This document shows positions 1 to 10,214 of a stretch of 64,000 nucleotides of DNA, piece by piece. The notes beneath the pieces are model-generated. The model saw nothing but the letters and a program-made list of their open reading frames with translations, did no database searches and was not told where the DNA came from. Positions within the stretch are counted from its first letter, which is position 1. Each line of letters opens with the position of its first letter. Origin of the DNA: Dendrophyllia cribrosa. Taxonomy: Eukaryota > Cnidaria > Anthozoa > Scleractinia > Dendrophylliidae. The stretch is from contig JAJLRJ010000006.1 in assembly GCA_024195265.1 (NCBI GenBank), forward strand, positions 31,314,934 through 31,378,933. The letters run 5' to 3'. The translations under genes were made by a program, and so were the position numbers.

Positions 1-760
1 GGACAATAACTCTATTGTTAAACAGATTTTTTAAATGTCAGCAGATCTTCACTCTTTGGTAAAAATAGCTTCTACTCTAATTTTATGAGGATATCCGAAT
101 TCTATAATTTGCCTGATTTTGACCCTATTTTCTTAACTGAAACTAAAATCGAACATTATGTAAACTTAATGCAACAAAAATATATCCTATATTGGCGACA
201 TAACATTCAACACTCTAAGAAATTCGAACTTTATAATATCTTTAAGAACGAATATACGCCTTCTCATTACTTCGACCTTACAAGGAAATCAAATGACAGA
301 AAACAATTAGTAAAATTTCGTATAAGTAATCATAAATTAATGATTGAAATTGTTAGATATGAACAAATCAAGAGAGATGATAGATTGTGTCCTACTTGTG
401 GATCTAATAAAATTGAAGATAAAATTCACTTCCTTTTCCATTGTCCTAAATACTCAATTCTTAGGGACGGATTTTACAGGAAAATAGGGTATCACCTACC
501 AAATATAAAACAGTTATCTTCTCAGAAGTTACCAATGAATTAATGAACTCTCGTAATTATTTTGTAAATATTAATATTTCATTTGATGAAATTCATTATT
601 TCGTGCTTAGATCTCCGCAATAATAAAATTATCAAACCAGACTGATTGTACTTTCCCTTTCGTTATTATATTATTGTAATTTCATTTTGTTATGTTGTAA
701 TGCTTTTGCAATACTGTAAGGATTTATAGTCATGCAAATAAAGCTACTTGTTGTTAAGTT
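1..760 (+). mobile_element. 3' fragment of a non-LTR retrotransposon (LINE)
   Basis: The frame from 85 to 543 encodes the C-terminal end of a LINE reverse-transcriptase polyprotein, with a cysteine/histidine cluster (CPTCGSNKIEDKIHFLFHC at about residues 102-120) typical of this end. It aligns by eye, protein and flanking DNA, with the longer copy at 32218-33820, including the same tail motif ATGCAAATAAAGCTA before the end near 760. The rest of the element lies before the window or was never inserted. It sits just upstream of the first visible exon of TRAF gene 1, so it probably lies in that gene's intron. The clade (CR1/L2-like) is inferred from the other copy. Confidence 0.8.
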
Positions 761-889
761 ACCGTCTCTCGTTAAGAACTCGAGCTGTTTGCTTTTTTCA
801 TACAACTTTAATCTTTGCATAAATTGACACGTATTTAGCGTGCTCTAGTTTCTTTGAGGAATAATGATTTGCTGTTGATTTCATTTCAG

Positions 890-1967
890 GATGTTTTTCC
901 TGACAAAGCAACGGAAAGAAAGATTCTTTCGTTTGCAATCAAATGTCCAAGTGAAGATTGTGACTGGACTGGTGAACTGAGGAACAAAGAGGTAAAAACT
1001 TAAACGATTTTATACAAATATTTATTTTCGCCATTTTTAGTGACCTATGTTTTTATTCATGTAACATGCAGGTCCACTTGGAAACATGTCCTTTTAAAGT
1101 TGTTCCATGTACCAACGAAAATTGTCACATGACTTTAAAAAGGAAAGATCTGGAGCAGCACGTGACGATCACGTGTGAGTGGAGGATTATTGAGTGTGAA
1201 TACTGCGGAGAGCCATTCCCAAAGTGTCAAGTGCAGGTAAAATAAAAAAAGAATAGAGACCCGCTGGAGGATCATTCCAGACTTGCTTGGCCTGCAAGAT
1301 AGGACTACATTTAAAATGTTTCAGGTTGAAACATTACGGCCCTTCTGATGTTATATTCTTAAAATACAAAGATCTGCCATTGAGACTGTTGGAACATAAT
1401 CTGCCATTAATTGACTATCAAGTGTTCCAATACGTGCCATACATAAGAGTCGACAACTCTTGAAAAAAATCTCTTGTGCCAGCTACTTCCATACAAAGCC
1501 ACTGATTGAAAAATATTGTCCAACGAGACAAAGTTTGTTATAAAAAAAATTGTAAGTCGTGCGGTGTCATACAACGTGACGGATAATTCATCATCAGTGT
1601 TTTGCAACTGAGAAACAATCGGCTACGTTTGTCAATAAAAGGCGAACTAACAATCTGTCCTCACGTTTGCAGGATCACGTTGGAAAGTGTACGAAGTTTC
1701 CCGTGACCTGCCCCAACAGCTGCGGTGATTCTATTCCCAGAGAAAAGGTAAAGATTTCATTGTTGTCTTGACAGGCAGGTAGCAATGCCTGGTTGCATTA
1801 TCAGTTCAAGCGGCTTGCTTTCCAGCTAACGCAATGAGGCTCAATTTAAGTGTAATTAACCAATTCGGTTTCTTTATCTATTTCTTCAGATTGAAGACCA
1901 CATTAACAACGTCTGTCTACTGACGTTTGTCTCTTGCCCATATGTTCAGATCGGCTGCGATAAACGG
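890..1967 (+). CDS. Gene 1 zinc-finger exons
   Basis: Exon 890-991 begins [13 protein letters not shown] and carries the first C-x4-C pair. Exon 1072-1236 begins VHLETC and completes that finger, then encodes C-x4-C...H-x4-C and the CEYC start of the next. Exon 1673-1747 begins DHVGKC, and exon 1890-1967 begins IEDHINNVC. Together with the first residues of the MATH exon they form about five CCHC fingers, as in TRAF3-6. Fingers are split across exon boundaries, so losing one exon would break two fingers while keeping the frame. Gene 1 ends exon 1673-1747 with AAG (Lys) where genes 3-5 have ATG (Met). Confidence 0.85.
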
Positions 1968-3419
1968 GTAGGTGCAGCCTGTCGTCAGTTTAAAACAGTG
2001 ATTTTGCTCTTAACAGGCATGATGAACGTTTAAACACTAAAATTAATGGAGCCGCTAAGAGCAAATCCAGGATTAAACAAACATGTAACAAAACGCGAAT
2101 GCGTAAAAGATGTTAGAACGGAAACTGTCTTTATCACCATCAAATTTTTTAAGGGTTTGTAATTGGTACCTCCTACATGATTATAGGTGTAAGAAGTGAA
2201 GAGAAATATAAAAGCGTTCTCTGGCTAAAAAATATAAAAAATCCGAGCTTTCCGCTACCTGTACTACAGTCTTCGAAGGGTGAAAGAGAATGATGATCAC
2301 ATCGAGATCCGAGGGATCAATCATTAAGTGATTTGCTACATAGCAACACACACACAACACAGTTTGAAAAACGCGCCGAGGACTCGCGGTAAACATCAAT
2401 CGCGTCGTAATCATGCTACCTTTGTCACGGTCTGATCACGTGCGTTAACATTTGCGGGCTACAGTGCACTGTTACCCTCTGACGTAAAAATGTTGCCCGC
2501 TTTCGCAAATTTTGCCCGCTCATGGACGTTTTGGCGGGAAACAGTTTGTTTGTTAGATGTCGTGTGACCATGAAGCAACCAACAAACACGCGCGTTGTAT
2601 TGAGAAAACTCACGCTATATATAACAATTATTATTACTGCACCTTTGCTTTTGCTCTATAATTTTCTTTAAATATAATATAAACAACCGAATCTGTTGAT
2701 ATATAAGTTAAGATAATTAAAAATACAGTTCAGTTTTCTTCGTCCTTTTTTCCCGGTAGGTGCAGCGGAACAACGTTGATTTACATATTCAGTCTAGCAT
2801 GCGTGAGCATCTCGACTTTGCTTGTGTTAAAATAAACAACACACAAGTTCAGTTGAGTTTAACCGAGTATAGTTTTCGGGAGACAACAAGAAACCTGGAG
2901 GAAAAAGTGGCGGCACTTCAGAAGCAGTTAGAGCAGAAGGAATTTAAAGATCAAGATAATGAATATACTCGATTTGTTTGGAAGATTAACAAGTTCAGTG
3001 AAATTTGGAGCCAGGCGAAGGCAGAAGAAAAGGAAAAAATACCAAGTGCCCCGTTCTGCACAGAAGGTTATGGCTACAAATTAAAAGTGACAGTTTATCC
3101 TAATGGCTACGGGATTGGCAGAAATACGCATCTCTCGGTCTTCATTGTTGTCATGAAAGGTGAATACGACGCCATATTACCCTGGCCTTTCAAAAAGAGA
3201 GTAAAGTTTATGCTGATTGATCAACAGGAAGACACAGAAAATCGGGAAAACGTTACCTACCTGCTCATTCCTGGTAAGAGAAAAAACTTTGCAAAACCCG
3301 AGGGAGTAGAGAATGCTGGGTATGGTCGGGCTATATTTATATCTCACGAGAAACTGCAAACAAGGCGCTACCTTGTAGATGACACTCTGTTTCTTCAGGT
3401 CGAGATCGGTCCGCCATAA
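890..3419 (+). CDS. TRAF-like gene 1, 5' partial (zinc fingers, coiled coil, MATH)
   Basis: Five coding exons are visible: 890-991, 1072-1236, 1673-1747, 1890-1967 and 2760-3419 (stop TAA). Each is bounded by AG and GT and all junctions are phase 0, giving about 359 residues. The product has TRAF-type zinc fingers, a short coiled coil and a C-terminal TRAF/MATH domain. By family knowledge it would be a cytoplasmic adaptor that trimerises through the coiled coil and binds receptor tails through the MATH domain. The RING and linker exons seen in genes 3-5 are not in the window; the sequence before 890 is LINE-derived. They may lie further upstream or be lost, so whether the gene is functional cannot be judged here. 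The body is open with no stop. Confidence 0.85.
2760..3419 (+). CDS. Gene 1 coiled-coil and MATH exon
   Basis: The exon begins GTGCAGCGG after TTTTCCCGGTAG, so it starts in phase 0 with Val-Gln-Arg rather than at a start codon. Residues 20-65 form a coiled coil (NNTQVQL, NLEEKVAALQKQLEQK). Residues 75-219 form the TRAF-C/MATH domain, with the landmarks [53 protein letters not shown] and an LIDQQED turn. It is closest to the MATH exon of gene 2, and shares about 280 bp of upstream intron with it. Confidence 0.9.
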   Translation: MQRNNVDLHIQSSMREHLDFACVKINNTQVQLSLTEYSFRETTRNLEEKVAALQKQLEQKEFKDQDNEYTRFVWKINKFSEIWSQAKAEEKEKIPSAPFCTEGYGYKLKVTVYPNGYGIGRNTHLSVFIVVMKGEYDAILPWPFKKRVKFMLIDQQEDTENRENVTYLLIPGKRKNFAKPEGVENAGYGRAIFISHEKLQTRRYLVDDTLFLQVEIGPP

Positions 3420-3591
3420 TGCCCAGTCATTTGCTCACCCCGTTTCTGTAGTCGTGAGCGTCACCACACATAGTTATGATTTCAATCCTTAGTCCGAAAA
3501 ATCAGAGGCTCATTATTTCTAATGCATCCACTGCGAGAACGCGGAAAATGTTTCTTCTGATGATAGTGCTTCTGAGCTTTTATCATGGAAT

Positions 3592-3597
3592 AATAAA
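3592..3597 (+). other. Poly(A) signal of gene 1
   Basis: AATAAA lies 173 bp after the stop codon of gene 1. The equivalent position in gene 2 (19447-19452) also has AATAAA in aligned sequence. The helicase-bearing TIR element begins about 30 bp further on. Confidence 0.5.
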
Positions 3598-3625
3598 CAA
3601 AGATTCTTTGAATCTGTGTGACAAG

Positions 3626-4159
3626 TAGGCTCAGTCTCCAGCCGTGGGTGTCTCGATGCGCCTGCGATTCTCCCCACCTCACGGCTGGGCGCACGGGTTT
3701 GGTTATTGTTTACATTAACCAATCAGAAACGAACCCGCCGAAATTTGCGGGGCATAAATTAGCGGGTAATGGCATAAATAAACAAAGATGGCAGACTATG
3801 CAAACTTTAACAGTAGGTTTGAAAATGCTTACTCGTACGCGCCTCAGAAGTTTGGGTTTGATAATTTCAGGGAGAAACAGAGTCTTGCTATGAAGGAACT
3901 TAATTTGGGACGAGATGCACTTGTCATTCTACCAACTGGTTCGGGTAAATCCTTAATTTTTCAAGCTTTTCCACTAGTGTTGGATCACTTGGAAGAAAAG
4001 CAAAGTTTGCATCAATCTATTCTATTATGTAAATGACGTGTCCATTATCCGCATAATTGTAATGACGTCATGGACAAGCAACCAAACCCGTGCGCCCAGC
4101 CGTGAGGTGGGGAGATATCGCGGGCGCATCGAGACACCCACGGCTGGAGACTGAGCCTA
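3626..4159. mobile_element. TIR DNA transposon with 9-bp target duplication (MULE-like), carrying a helicase fragment
   Basis: The element starts TAGGCTCAGTCTCCAGCC and ends in the reverse complement. Terminal inverted repeats of about 79 bp (3626-3704 and 4081-4159) differ at only a few positions. It is bracketed by perfect 9-bp direct repeats TGTGACAAG (3617-3625 and 4160-4168). The paralogous 3' flank of gene 2 (near 19475) lacks the insert, which fits an insertion into the gene 1 copy only. A 9-bp duplication with long TIRs is typical of Mutator-like elements. No transposase is present, so it is non-autonomous. The superfamily is inferred; other families with 8-10 bp duplications are possible. 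Confidence 0.75.
3788..4036 (+). pseudogene. RecQ/SF2 helicase N-terminal fragment inside the TIR element
   Basis: An 82-residue frame starts ATGGCAGAC and carries a Walker A motif in the form VILPTGSGKSLIFQ (residues 46-59), preceded by FGFDNFREKQ, the Q-motif-like spacing of RecQ-type helicases. It stops just before the right TIR. The DEAH box and all later helicase motifs are absent, so it cannot unwind DNA by itself. It could be a captured host exon or the relic of a helicase-encoding transposon. Confidence 0.65.
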
Positions 4160-4168
4160 TGTGACAAG

Positions 4169-6506
4169 GTGTATGTCCCCGCCTTTTCTCAATGTTCAGG
4201 TGGAAACTTTACCAACGCAACGAAAGAGTATTAAAAGGCCAACAAACTTACCAAAATATGGTCAACAAAAAACAAAGGGACCGGCTGAGCACGGAATAAT
4301 AGAAGTTATTTATTTTTTTTTAATATTCTTATTGTAAAGCGCCATGGGCAACTAGTGGATTTGGCGCTATATAAATATTATTATTATTATTATTATTATT
4401 ATTGGTCTGGTTACTGTTTTTGCCCATGTGCGAAAATGAGTTTGCAATAAATGCTTAGGAATGAACAGGACATGTTTCCCCTATTCCCTACAGCAGTCAG
4501 TAAAATACAACTTTGTTGGAGGAAACCTGATCCCTCCAGAATGCAGAGCCAGGCAGTAAACACCTTGAGGGAGAAAAGGTTGCGAAACTACGGTTCCTTT
4601 TGTGTGTACGGGAACACAGATGACGTAAAACAAAAGGAACAAAGAACGACAATAATACAAATGCAAAACAAGACCAAAAATACAATACCTCACAAACAAT
4701 AGAAGACAATGAGTACCGGTACACGCAGAAAGACCCGAAACTACATTAACAAGCTACGTGAATAGAAAGAGTAATAAAATAAAATAAAATAAAATAAGCA
4801 CACGTAAGGCAGCAACGCCAGTCTAGAATGATTCCCTTCAGTAAAAGCCACCGCATGACCTCACTTCTTATGTTGCTATGGCAACCGTAAAAAATTCGAT
4901 GAACCGTGAAAACGTGAAAACGTTAACTTTCTGCTTTTCTTCGAACCGTAGCAAATAACAATTAGTTTCCATACTGCAGGTAAAGATCTAATTAAAAGTT
5001 CTGACTGCAATTTTGTGCAGTTGGTGGCCATAAACGGCATTGATGGGTATTTATAGTGTCATAATGCATTTCTTCTGTAAACCTCCCAGCGTCAATGCGT
5101 TAATGAAAAAATAAAACTTTATCACTGCGGCCAAACTTTTTAAATTTATAAATTCAAACCTGTTTGAATTCGTGTGTTAGTAGCGGAACAAAATGACAAA
5201 TTTTAATTTTCGCCCTGTATGCATCGGTCGTACGATCGATTCCGGTGGAAGAGCGTTAGTCATTGTCCGATTATCCCTCAGTTAATCCTTCTTCAAAATG
5301 GCGACCAAGAGGCAAATTGCGGCCGGTAATGCACGGACTTTAGAAAAATAAAGTGTTAACAGCGGTGTGTGTGTGTGTGTGTGTGTGTGTCGAACTTCCT
5401 GCACTTTGAAAAACGTTCTTAAACCATACTTCTTACAATTATTTTTAGTACAAGCACTGGTAATATTTCCCCCCAAACTCGCGACTACACCACTGTATGT
5501 GAATTCGTGCCGCGTTGGTACGGGAAAAATTTTGAAAAAAGAAATAAATCGAGAAAAAAAGACAAATTTATACGAAATATGCTATGGCGCTAATGGGTCA
5601 CCATAGTACTCTCTTGTGGAGCAAGAAATTTATCAAGCCTCCCTTTATTTGAAGCCGTCCCCCCTTCCCCCTCCCTTTTCCTTCACAATGAAAACAATAA
5701 ACGACAGACTATGGTTACGGGTATACTTTTCCCGTACCAACGAAGAAAAGGAAAAAAATAAAATAAAAACTTATTATTCTATACGGAAAAAAGAAATAAA
5801 TCGAGAAAAAAAAGACAAATTTATACGAAAAATGCTAGGCGCTAATGCACCATACACTAGAGACATAGGCATAAGTTATGTCGCTAGTGAAAAATGGTAT
5901 TTCTGACAATGTAGCATCGCGGAACAAGCAAAAAAAGCTATTTTACTGGCACGGACCAGAAGACTGAGTCCGGCAAAAGGGAATTATGGGTATGTTCCTG
6001 AGAGATGTATAGTTGTTCGTTACGAATTTGAATCATTCTAGGTCAGCACGTGCTCGAACACCAAAATCTTATAATGTAAATTTTGAGATATTTACTTTTA
6101 TTAATTATTAGTTTCCGTGTTCCTCTGCTCCCAGAGTTGGCGGCACTGCAGCTGATTTCAGCATGTGGGGTATACGTTCCCTTTTTCCACAAAGTGGTTT
6201 TGTGTTTTCGTATCCTGCTGTGTCGTAGTAAGGTACTTTTATGAAAATTGATCTTTTGTGACTGAACGAGTATTGAAATTAAGTGTGCGCCGATAAGTTG
6301 ATGGCAGTCTTGCAATGCAAAAAACTGGCTAGGAGGTACTTGCTGACCTACAGGCCCCTGTATCTACACAAATGTGTGTCTTTTGGGTCGTGGAGCACCC
6401 CACCCCCATTCTCCGTACCGTTCACATGGGAGTCCCACCCCACCCTCCTCGGGCCGCGACCTCGAGGTTTTGTTTTCGTTACGTCAAACAAAGCGTCATT
6501 TAGAAA
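4169..6506. other. Spacer between genes 1 and 2 with simple repeats
   Basis: No gene was recognised. There is an ATT microsatellite at 4376-4402, an AATAA run near 4776-4797 and a GT microsatellite of 13 units at 5365-5390. A stretch of about 60 bp containing GAAATAAATCGAGAAAAAAA occurs twice, near 5540 and 5788. The part from about 4980 to 5310 matches 19690-20005, the spacer after gene 2, including an AAAATGGCG that resembles the context of the RING start codons but is followed by no RING. Confidence 0.7.
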
Positions 6507-6676
6507 ATGGCGGCAGCGCCAAGCAATCGCTTGCTTTCTGGTCATGATGAGGAGTTCGCGCGTAAAGTTGAAGATGATTTTAAATGTTTAATTTGTCATT
6601 TGACGCTGAAGCATCCTGTTCAAACGAGATGCGGACACAGGTTTTGTAAAGAATGCCTCGAGGAACATTTCAGAAG
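6507..6676 (+). CDS. Gene 2 RING exon
   Basis: ATG in the context AAAATGGCGGC opens a 56-codon exon ending AGAAG before GTGCGG (phase 2). It encodes the first six RING ligands: CLIC at residues 27-30, CGH at 42-44, then C and C in HRFCKEC. The last ligands come from the linker exon. The length is 170 nt, as in genes 3 and 4. Confidence 0.85.
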
Positions 6677-7209
6677 GTGCGGTTTATATTTATGAGTGAA
6701 TTCCATGCTTCTTATAATTCGGGCATATTTGTTCCGGACCAAAGCAAAATCTTCCAGATTTTCGTTTTCTGTGCCAACGGTTAACCGACTCATTCTGTCT
6801 AAAATAGATGTCGTATTCTAGTGGCTACAAATTTAAGATTTAAAGATTCGCTTTGATCGTTCTGTGTATTATAATTCTAGGTCTGTAATAGGGCCAAACG
6901 ATTGTGGACTAATTAACCCCCCTTTAACACGATTGCGATTGACGCGATCGTTTGTGATCTCTGCCGGTACAGGCCAGATAGCTCGCCTTTTAAAGTCTCA
7001 ATAGCTTGCTTTTTAAAGCATAAAACATTTTTATTGCGGTCTTTAGTTTTGCTCTTCGGTATGCGTGATTAAATGATTTCAAATTATGCAAATCCAAACG
7101 TCTGCGACTGTATCTATGCTTGTAAAATTACTTAATAATTCATAAGGGTACTAACAAATAGAAATGAGCCATTCCAATCACATGGTTAACCCTGTAGATC
7201 AGATAAAAC

Positions 7210-7320
7210 TCACTAGTGAGTTGTATCTGGAATGTAAATTAGATACAACCACTAGTGAGTTGTATCTGGAAAGTGAATTAGATACAACCACTAGTGAGTT
7301 GTATCTGGAATGTGAATTTC
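7210..7320. repeat. Tandem repeat, about 46 bp, three units
   Basis: CACTAGTGAGTTGTATCTGG recurs three times, separated by A/T-rich GATACAACC segments. The unit has internal dyad symmetry. It lies in the first intron of gene 2. Confidence 0.75.
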
Positions 7321-7606
7321 ACAAGTTGTTTACAACATTCGCGTCCGTGTTGTATCGGCACTATACATTCACTCGGCTGCGCCTCGTGATTGTATAGGCC
7401 GATACAACACTCCCGCTCATGTAGTAAACATTACATAGGCATATTGATGTATAGAATGCAAGTTTAAATTTTCTGATAATGTGAGTTCAGGAGACACCAT
7501 AAGCATTATCAATTTAAACCCTTCAACTTAATTGTAGTTTATTTGTTCTAACGAAGGTTGTTTGACTTAGTTCATCGAATTAATTAATTTGAACTCTAAA
7601 ACACAG

Positions 7607-7670
7607 ACAGGAAGTTCAAGCCCAGAATTATACTTGTCCTGCAGATAGGGAAGTCCTGGACCGAGACAGG
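7607..7670 (+). CDS. Gene 2 RING-completing linker exon
   Basis: The 64-nt exon follows AACACAG and ends GACAGG before GTAAAG. The first base completes the Arg codon begun in the RING exon. It encodes QEVQAQNYTCPADREVLDRD and one more Arg. The Cys and Asp of CPAD supply the final RING ligands, the C3HC3D arrangement known from TRAF6 (CPVD). It is too short to appear as an open frame on its own. Confidence 0.8.
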
Positions 7671-8692
7671 GTAAAGTCAATTTATACTTTAACAATATAA
7701 TTTTACTTTCTTGGTCTGAAAAATGTATGAATTATTGAATTACAGTCGAAGCTCCAGTTAGCGGACACCGTAGGCAAGTAGAAAAAGTGTCTGCAACTTA
7801 CGAGAATAATTCTAGTAAGCGGAGAGTTTAAGAGGGGCGTAAGTAGAGCGGTCCCCTTACGAGAGTGCCGCTTAAAGAACTTCAACTTTATTGGTAGTTT
7901 CTTGGTGTTGCGGATGGTGTGATCACCAAATGACGTAAAACAGATTCAAAAGACACTGAACAATACCCACACCACAACACAAAAGCTAACCAACAATGGC
8001 TTCCGCAACACCAAGAAACACCCACTGTATTTGTTTGTGACATACTGATGTGATGATTAACACAGGTTAGACTTTGTAACATTGTAAATGGTTTGAGCTC
8101 AAGAGTATCAGTAGTCTGTAGAGTGTGATTAGTGCAGTTCTCAAAATAACTTTTGTTGTTGACATTGACTGTCGTTTCGACAACCTGAGCGGAAGTCATC
8201 TTCAGAGTTATGTAAATTGTAAACCGTTAGTCTGGCTGTTGCTGTCATTGGTTAGTTTTGCCATAAAGTCAGTGATCCGTGTTTTGTTAGTGTAACTTTC
8301 GTTGGTCTAATGTTAGTCAAATTTGTCCATGAGTTCAGACTATTTTTTGTCTGTTTTGTTGACAAGTCGTTTGTAGCTGTTGTCATCGATTCAGTGGTGT
8401 TTGTTCTAATTTAGTAAACCAAATTTCTAAAGTGAGTCGTTTGTATTGTCATGTGTTACTGTAGGTAACACATGAAGCAGAGTTTCAGTCAATTCTGTTA
8501 TTAGTGTGTAAATGGCAGCTAAATGGTGCTCAGCAATGTGATTGTTGAGATTACCTCTTTCGTCGCCCGTTCGTGTTCAGTCAGTCGTATGTTCAAATTT
8601 CTGCCAATCGCACTGAATGTAAGAGATCTGGTGGTCGCAGCATTTGATCTTGTATACTGCTCCTTGTCTGTCGCTAGATCAGAATTGTGCCA

Positions 8693-8988
8693 AAATCATA
8701 CCGTCCAGAAGGACGTCGGACACCTTATTGAGACTTATATAACGTAATGTCGATACTTAAGTGTAAAAAAGAAAATCTAAAATCCCAACTCAGGATTGAA
8801 CCTGTGACCTCAACTAGGCTTAGGCTTACATAGCCTACTGTACCACTGTACCACCTAGCTTCTCGGGTTGCTTAGTCCTAAATTTAACTACATAAACTGC
8901 TACCCCTAACCCCAACTGAAAGCTAACCAGTTACTCCGTTATATAAGTCTCAATAAGGTGTCCGACGTCCTTCTGGACGGTATGATTT
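8693..8988. mobile_element. Small TIR element (MITE) with 52-bp perfect inverted repeats
   Basis: Arms 8693-8744 and 8937-8988 are exact reverse complements, starting AAATCATACCGTCCAGAAGG. The 192-bp core holds a tRNA-like pol III promoter on the minus strand. No coding frame is present and no clear target duplication was found. Confidence 0.8.
8785..8870 (-). other. tRNA-like segment (possible tRNA-derived SINE head)
   Basis: On the minus strand TGGTACAGTGG (8843-8853) fits a pol III A box and GGTTCAATCC (8793-8802) a B box. Between them TAGGC/GCCTA can form an anticodon-like stem. The acceptor stem does not pair and position 33 is not T, so it is not a working tRNA gene. Confidence 0.4.
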
Positions 8989-9214
8989 GGGCTTGACCCT
9001 AGATCAGGGCCCGCGGAGCAGATTTTCAAGTGAGGGGGCTAAAGTGAACGTGAGTCGTGAGCCACCTAGGGGGGTCCTTGGGAAATGCCCCTTCCACGGA
9101 AATTTTAAATGTAAGTGGGCTAAAATGGGCGGAAAATGCATCAAAAATTGGTAATCGTGTGACAAATGACACAATGTATTTAATGTAACCTTCTAACCTG
9201 TCTAACTTTACGTA

Positions 9215-9553
9215 ACTATACGGTCCGTGTTCTGTCTGTATACGGAGCGTGCATCTCATTATCACACTCAGTCAATGTGAATAACTTTTTACTGTCCGTA
9301 CGATTTGTACGAACCGTACGTTTCGCACGGAACGTTATCCTTGCTTACGGTCCGTGTTCCGTCTGTTTACGGAACGTGCATCTCATTATCACACTTAGTC
9401 AATGTAAATAACTTTTTACTGTCCATACGATTCGTACGAACCGAACGTTTCGAACGGAACTTAATCCTTGCTTACGGTCCGTGTTCTGTCTGTATACGGA
9501 GCGTGCATCTCATTATCACACTCAGTCACTGTGAAAAACTTTTTACTGTCCAT
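9215..9553. repeat. Tandem repeat, about 131-bp period, 2.5 units
   Basis: ACGGTCCGTGTTCTGTCTGT and its variants recur near 9218, 9345 and 9474, each followed by the same CATCTCATTATCACAC block. The array ends where LINE-like sequence begins. Confidence 0.75.
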
Positions 9554-10046
9554 ACGACATATTATAAATTCTGCGATAGACAGAGTCCCAGTCAATTTGG
9601 CTGTCGATCCGTTTAAGAAGATGAGCTTGAGCGGTGAATTTTTTAAATTTTGATTGAACAAAGGAAAGGTAAATGTCTTTTGATGTAATTTTGGAAGCGT
9701 AGCAATTTCTACTGAGGTTTGAGGCATGGAGGTGATTGAAATCAGCGTCCTTCATTAGCAATTTCCATTTGTGGGGAATTGCACTGGTGATGCTAGCCCA
9801 ATATATATATATAGTGATGAGGCTCAACACCCATTTCATGAACGGTTTTCCAGTTAATTTCATTCCTTTCGTTATATAAATCTTTAACCCTGAAAATGCC
9901 CTTCGACGCCAATTGGCTGTAGAAAATCGGACTGTTGTTTACTTTGATATACTTATTATTCCAAAGGACCTGATTCGCAACCTGTTCTGGAGTAATGACT
10001 TCTTCGTCACAATACTCAGCCCAGCTGCCTAAAACACTTTTGTAGA

Positions 10047-10214
10047 AATAGACCAATTCCGATATATTAAAATTCATACTTGGCTCCGAGGCTTAGGGGA
10101 ATAAAACAAAAGAAATAAATTATTCATACCTGAACCTCGATGTGATTTCTTTTGTTTTATTCCCCTAAGCCTCGGAGCCAAGTATGAATTTTAATATATC
10201 GGAATTGGTCTATT
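10047..10214. repeat. Foldback with 70-bp perfect arms inside the LINE
   Basis: 10047-10116 and 10145-10214 are exact reverse complements with a 28-bp loop. The arms begin within LINE coding sequence and run into non-LINE sequence (AAGCCTCGGAGCCAAG), so part of the LINE has been copied in inverse orientation across the junction. Confidence 0.85.

Larger units (their letters stand above)
2420..5310 (+). repeat. Duplicated segment: gene 1 3' end and spacer, paralogous to 18300-20005
   Basis: Intron sequence before the MATH exon (TTGCCCGCTTTCGCAAAT near 2495 and 18335), the MATH exon, the 3' flank and the spacer run in the same order in both places. They diverge by scattered substitutions and indels. 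The 534-bp TIR element is present only here. Confidence 0.75.

Noticed and set aside
1407..1607. 66-residue minus-strand frame in gene 1
   Set aside because: Intron shadow with no similarity to anything else in the window.
5298..5350. AAAATGGCG as the start of another RING exon, also at 19992
   Set aside because: No CxxC or other RING residues follow in any frame.
8785..8870. A functional tRNA gene on the minus strand
   Set aside because: The acceptor stem does not pair and one T-stem pair is broken; kept only as a tRNA-like segment.
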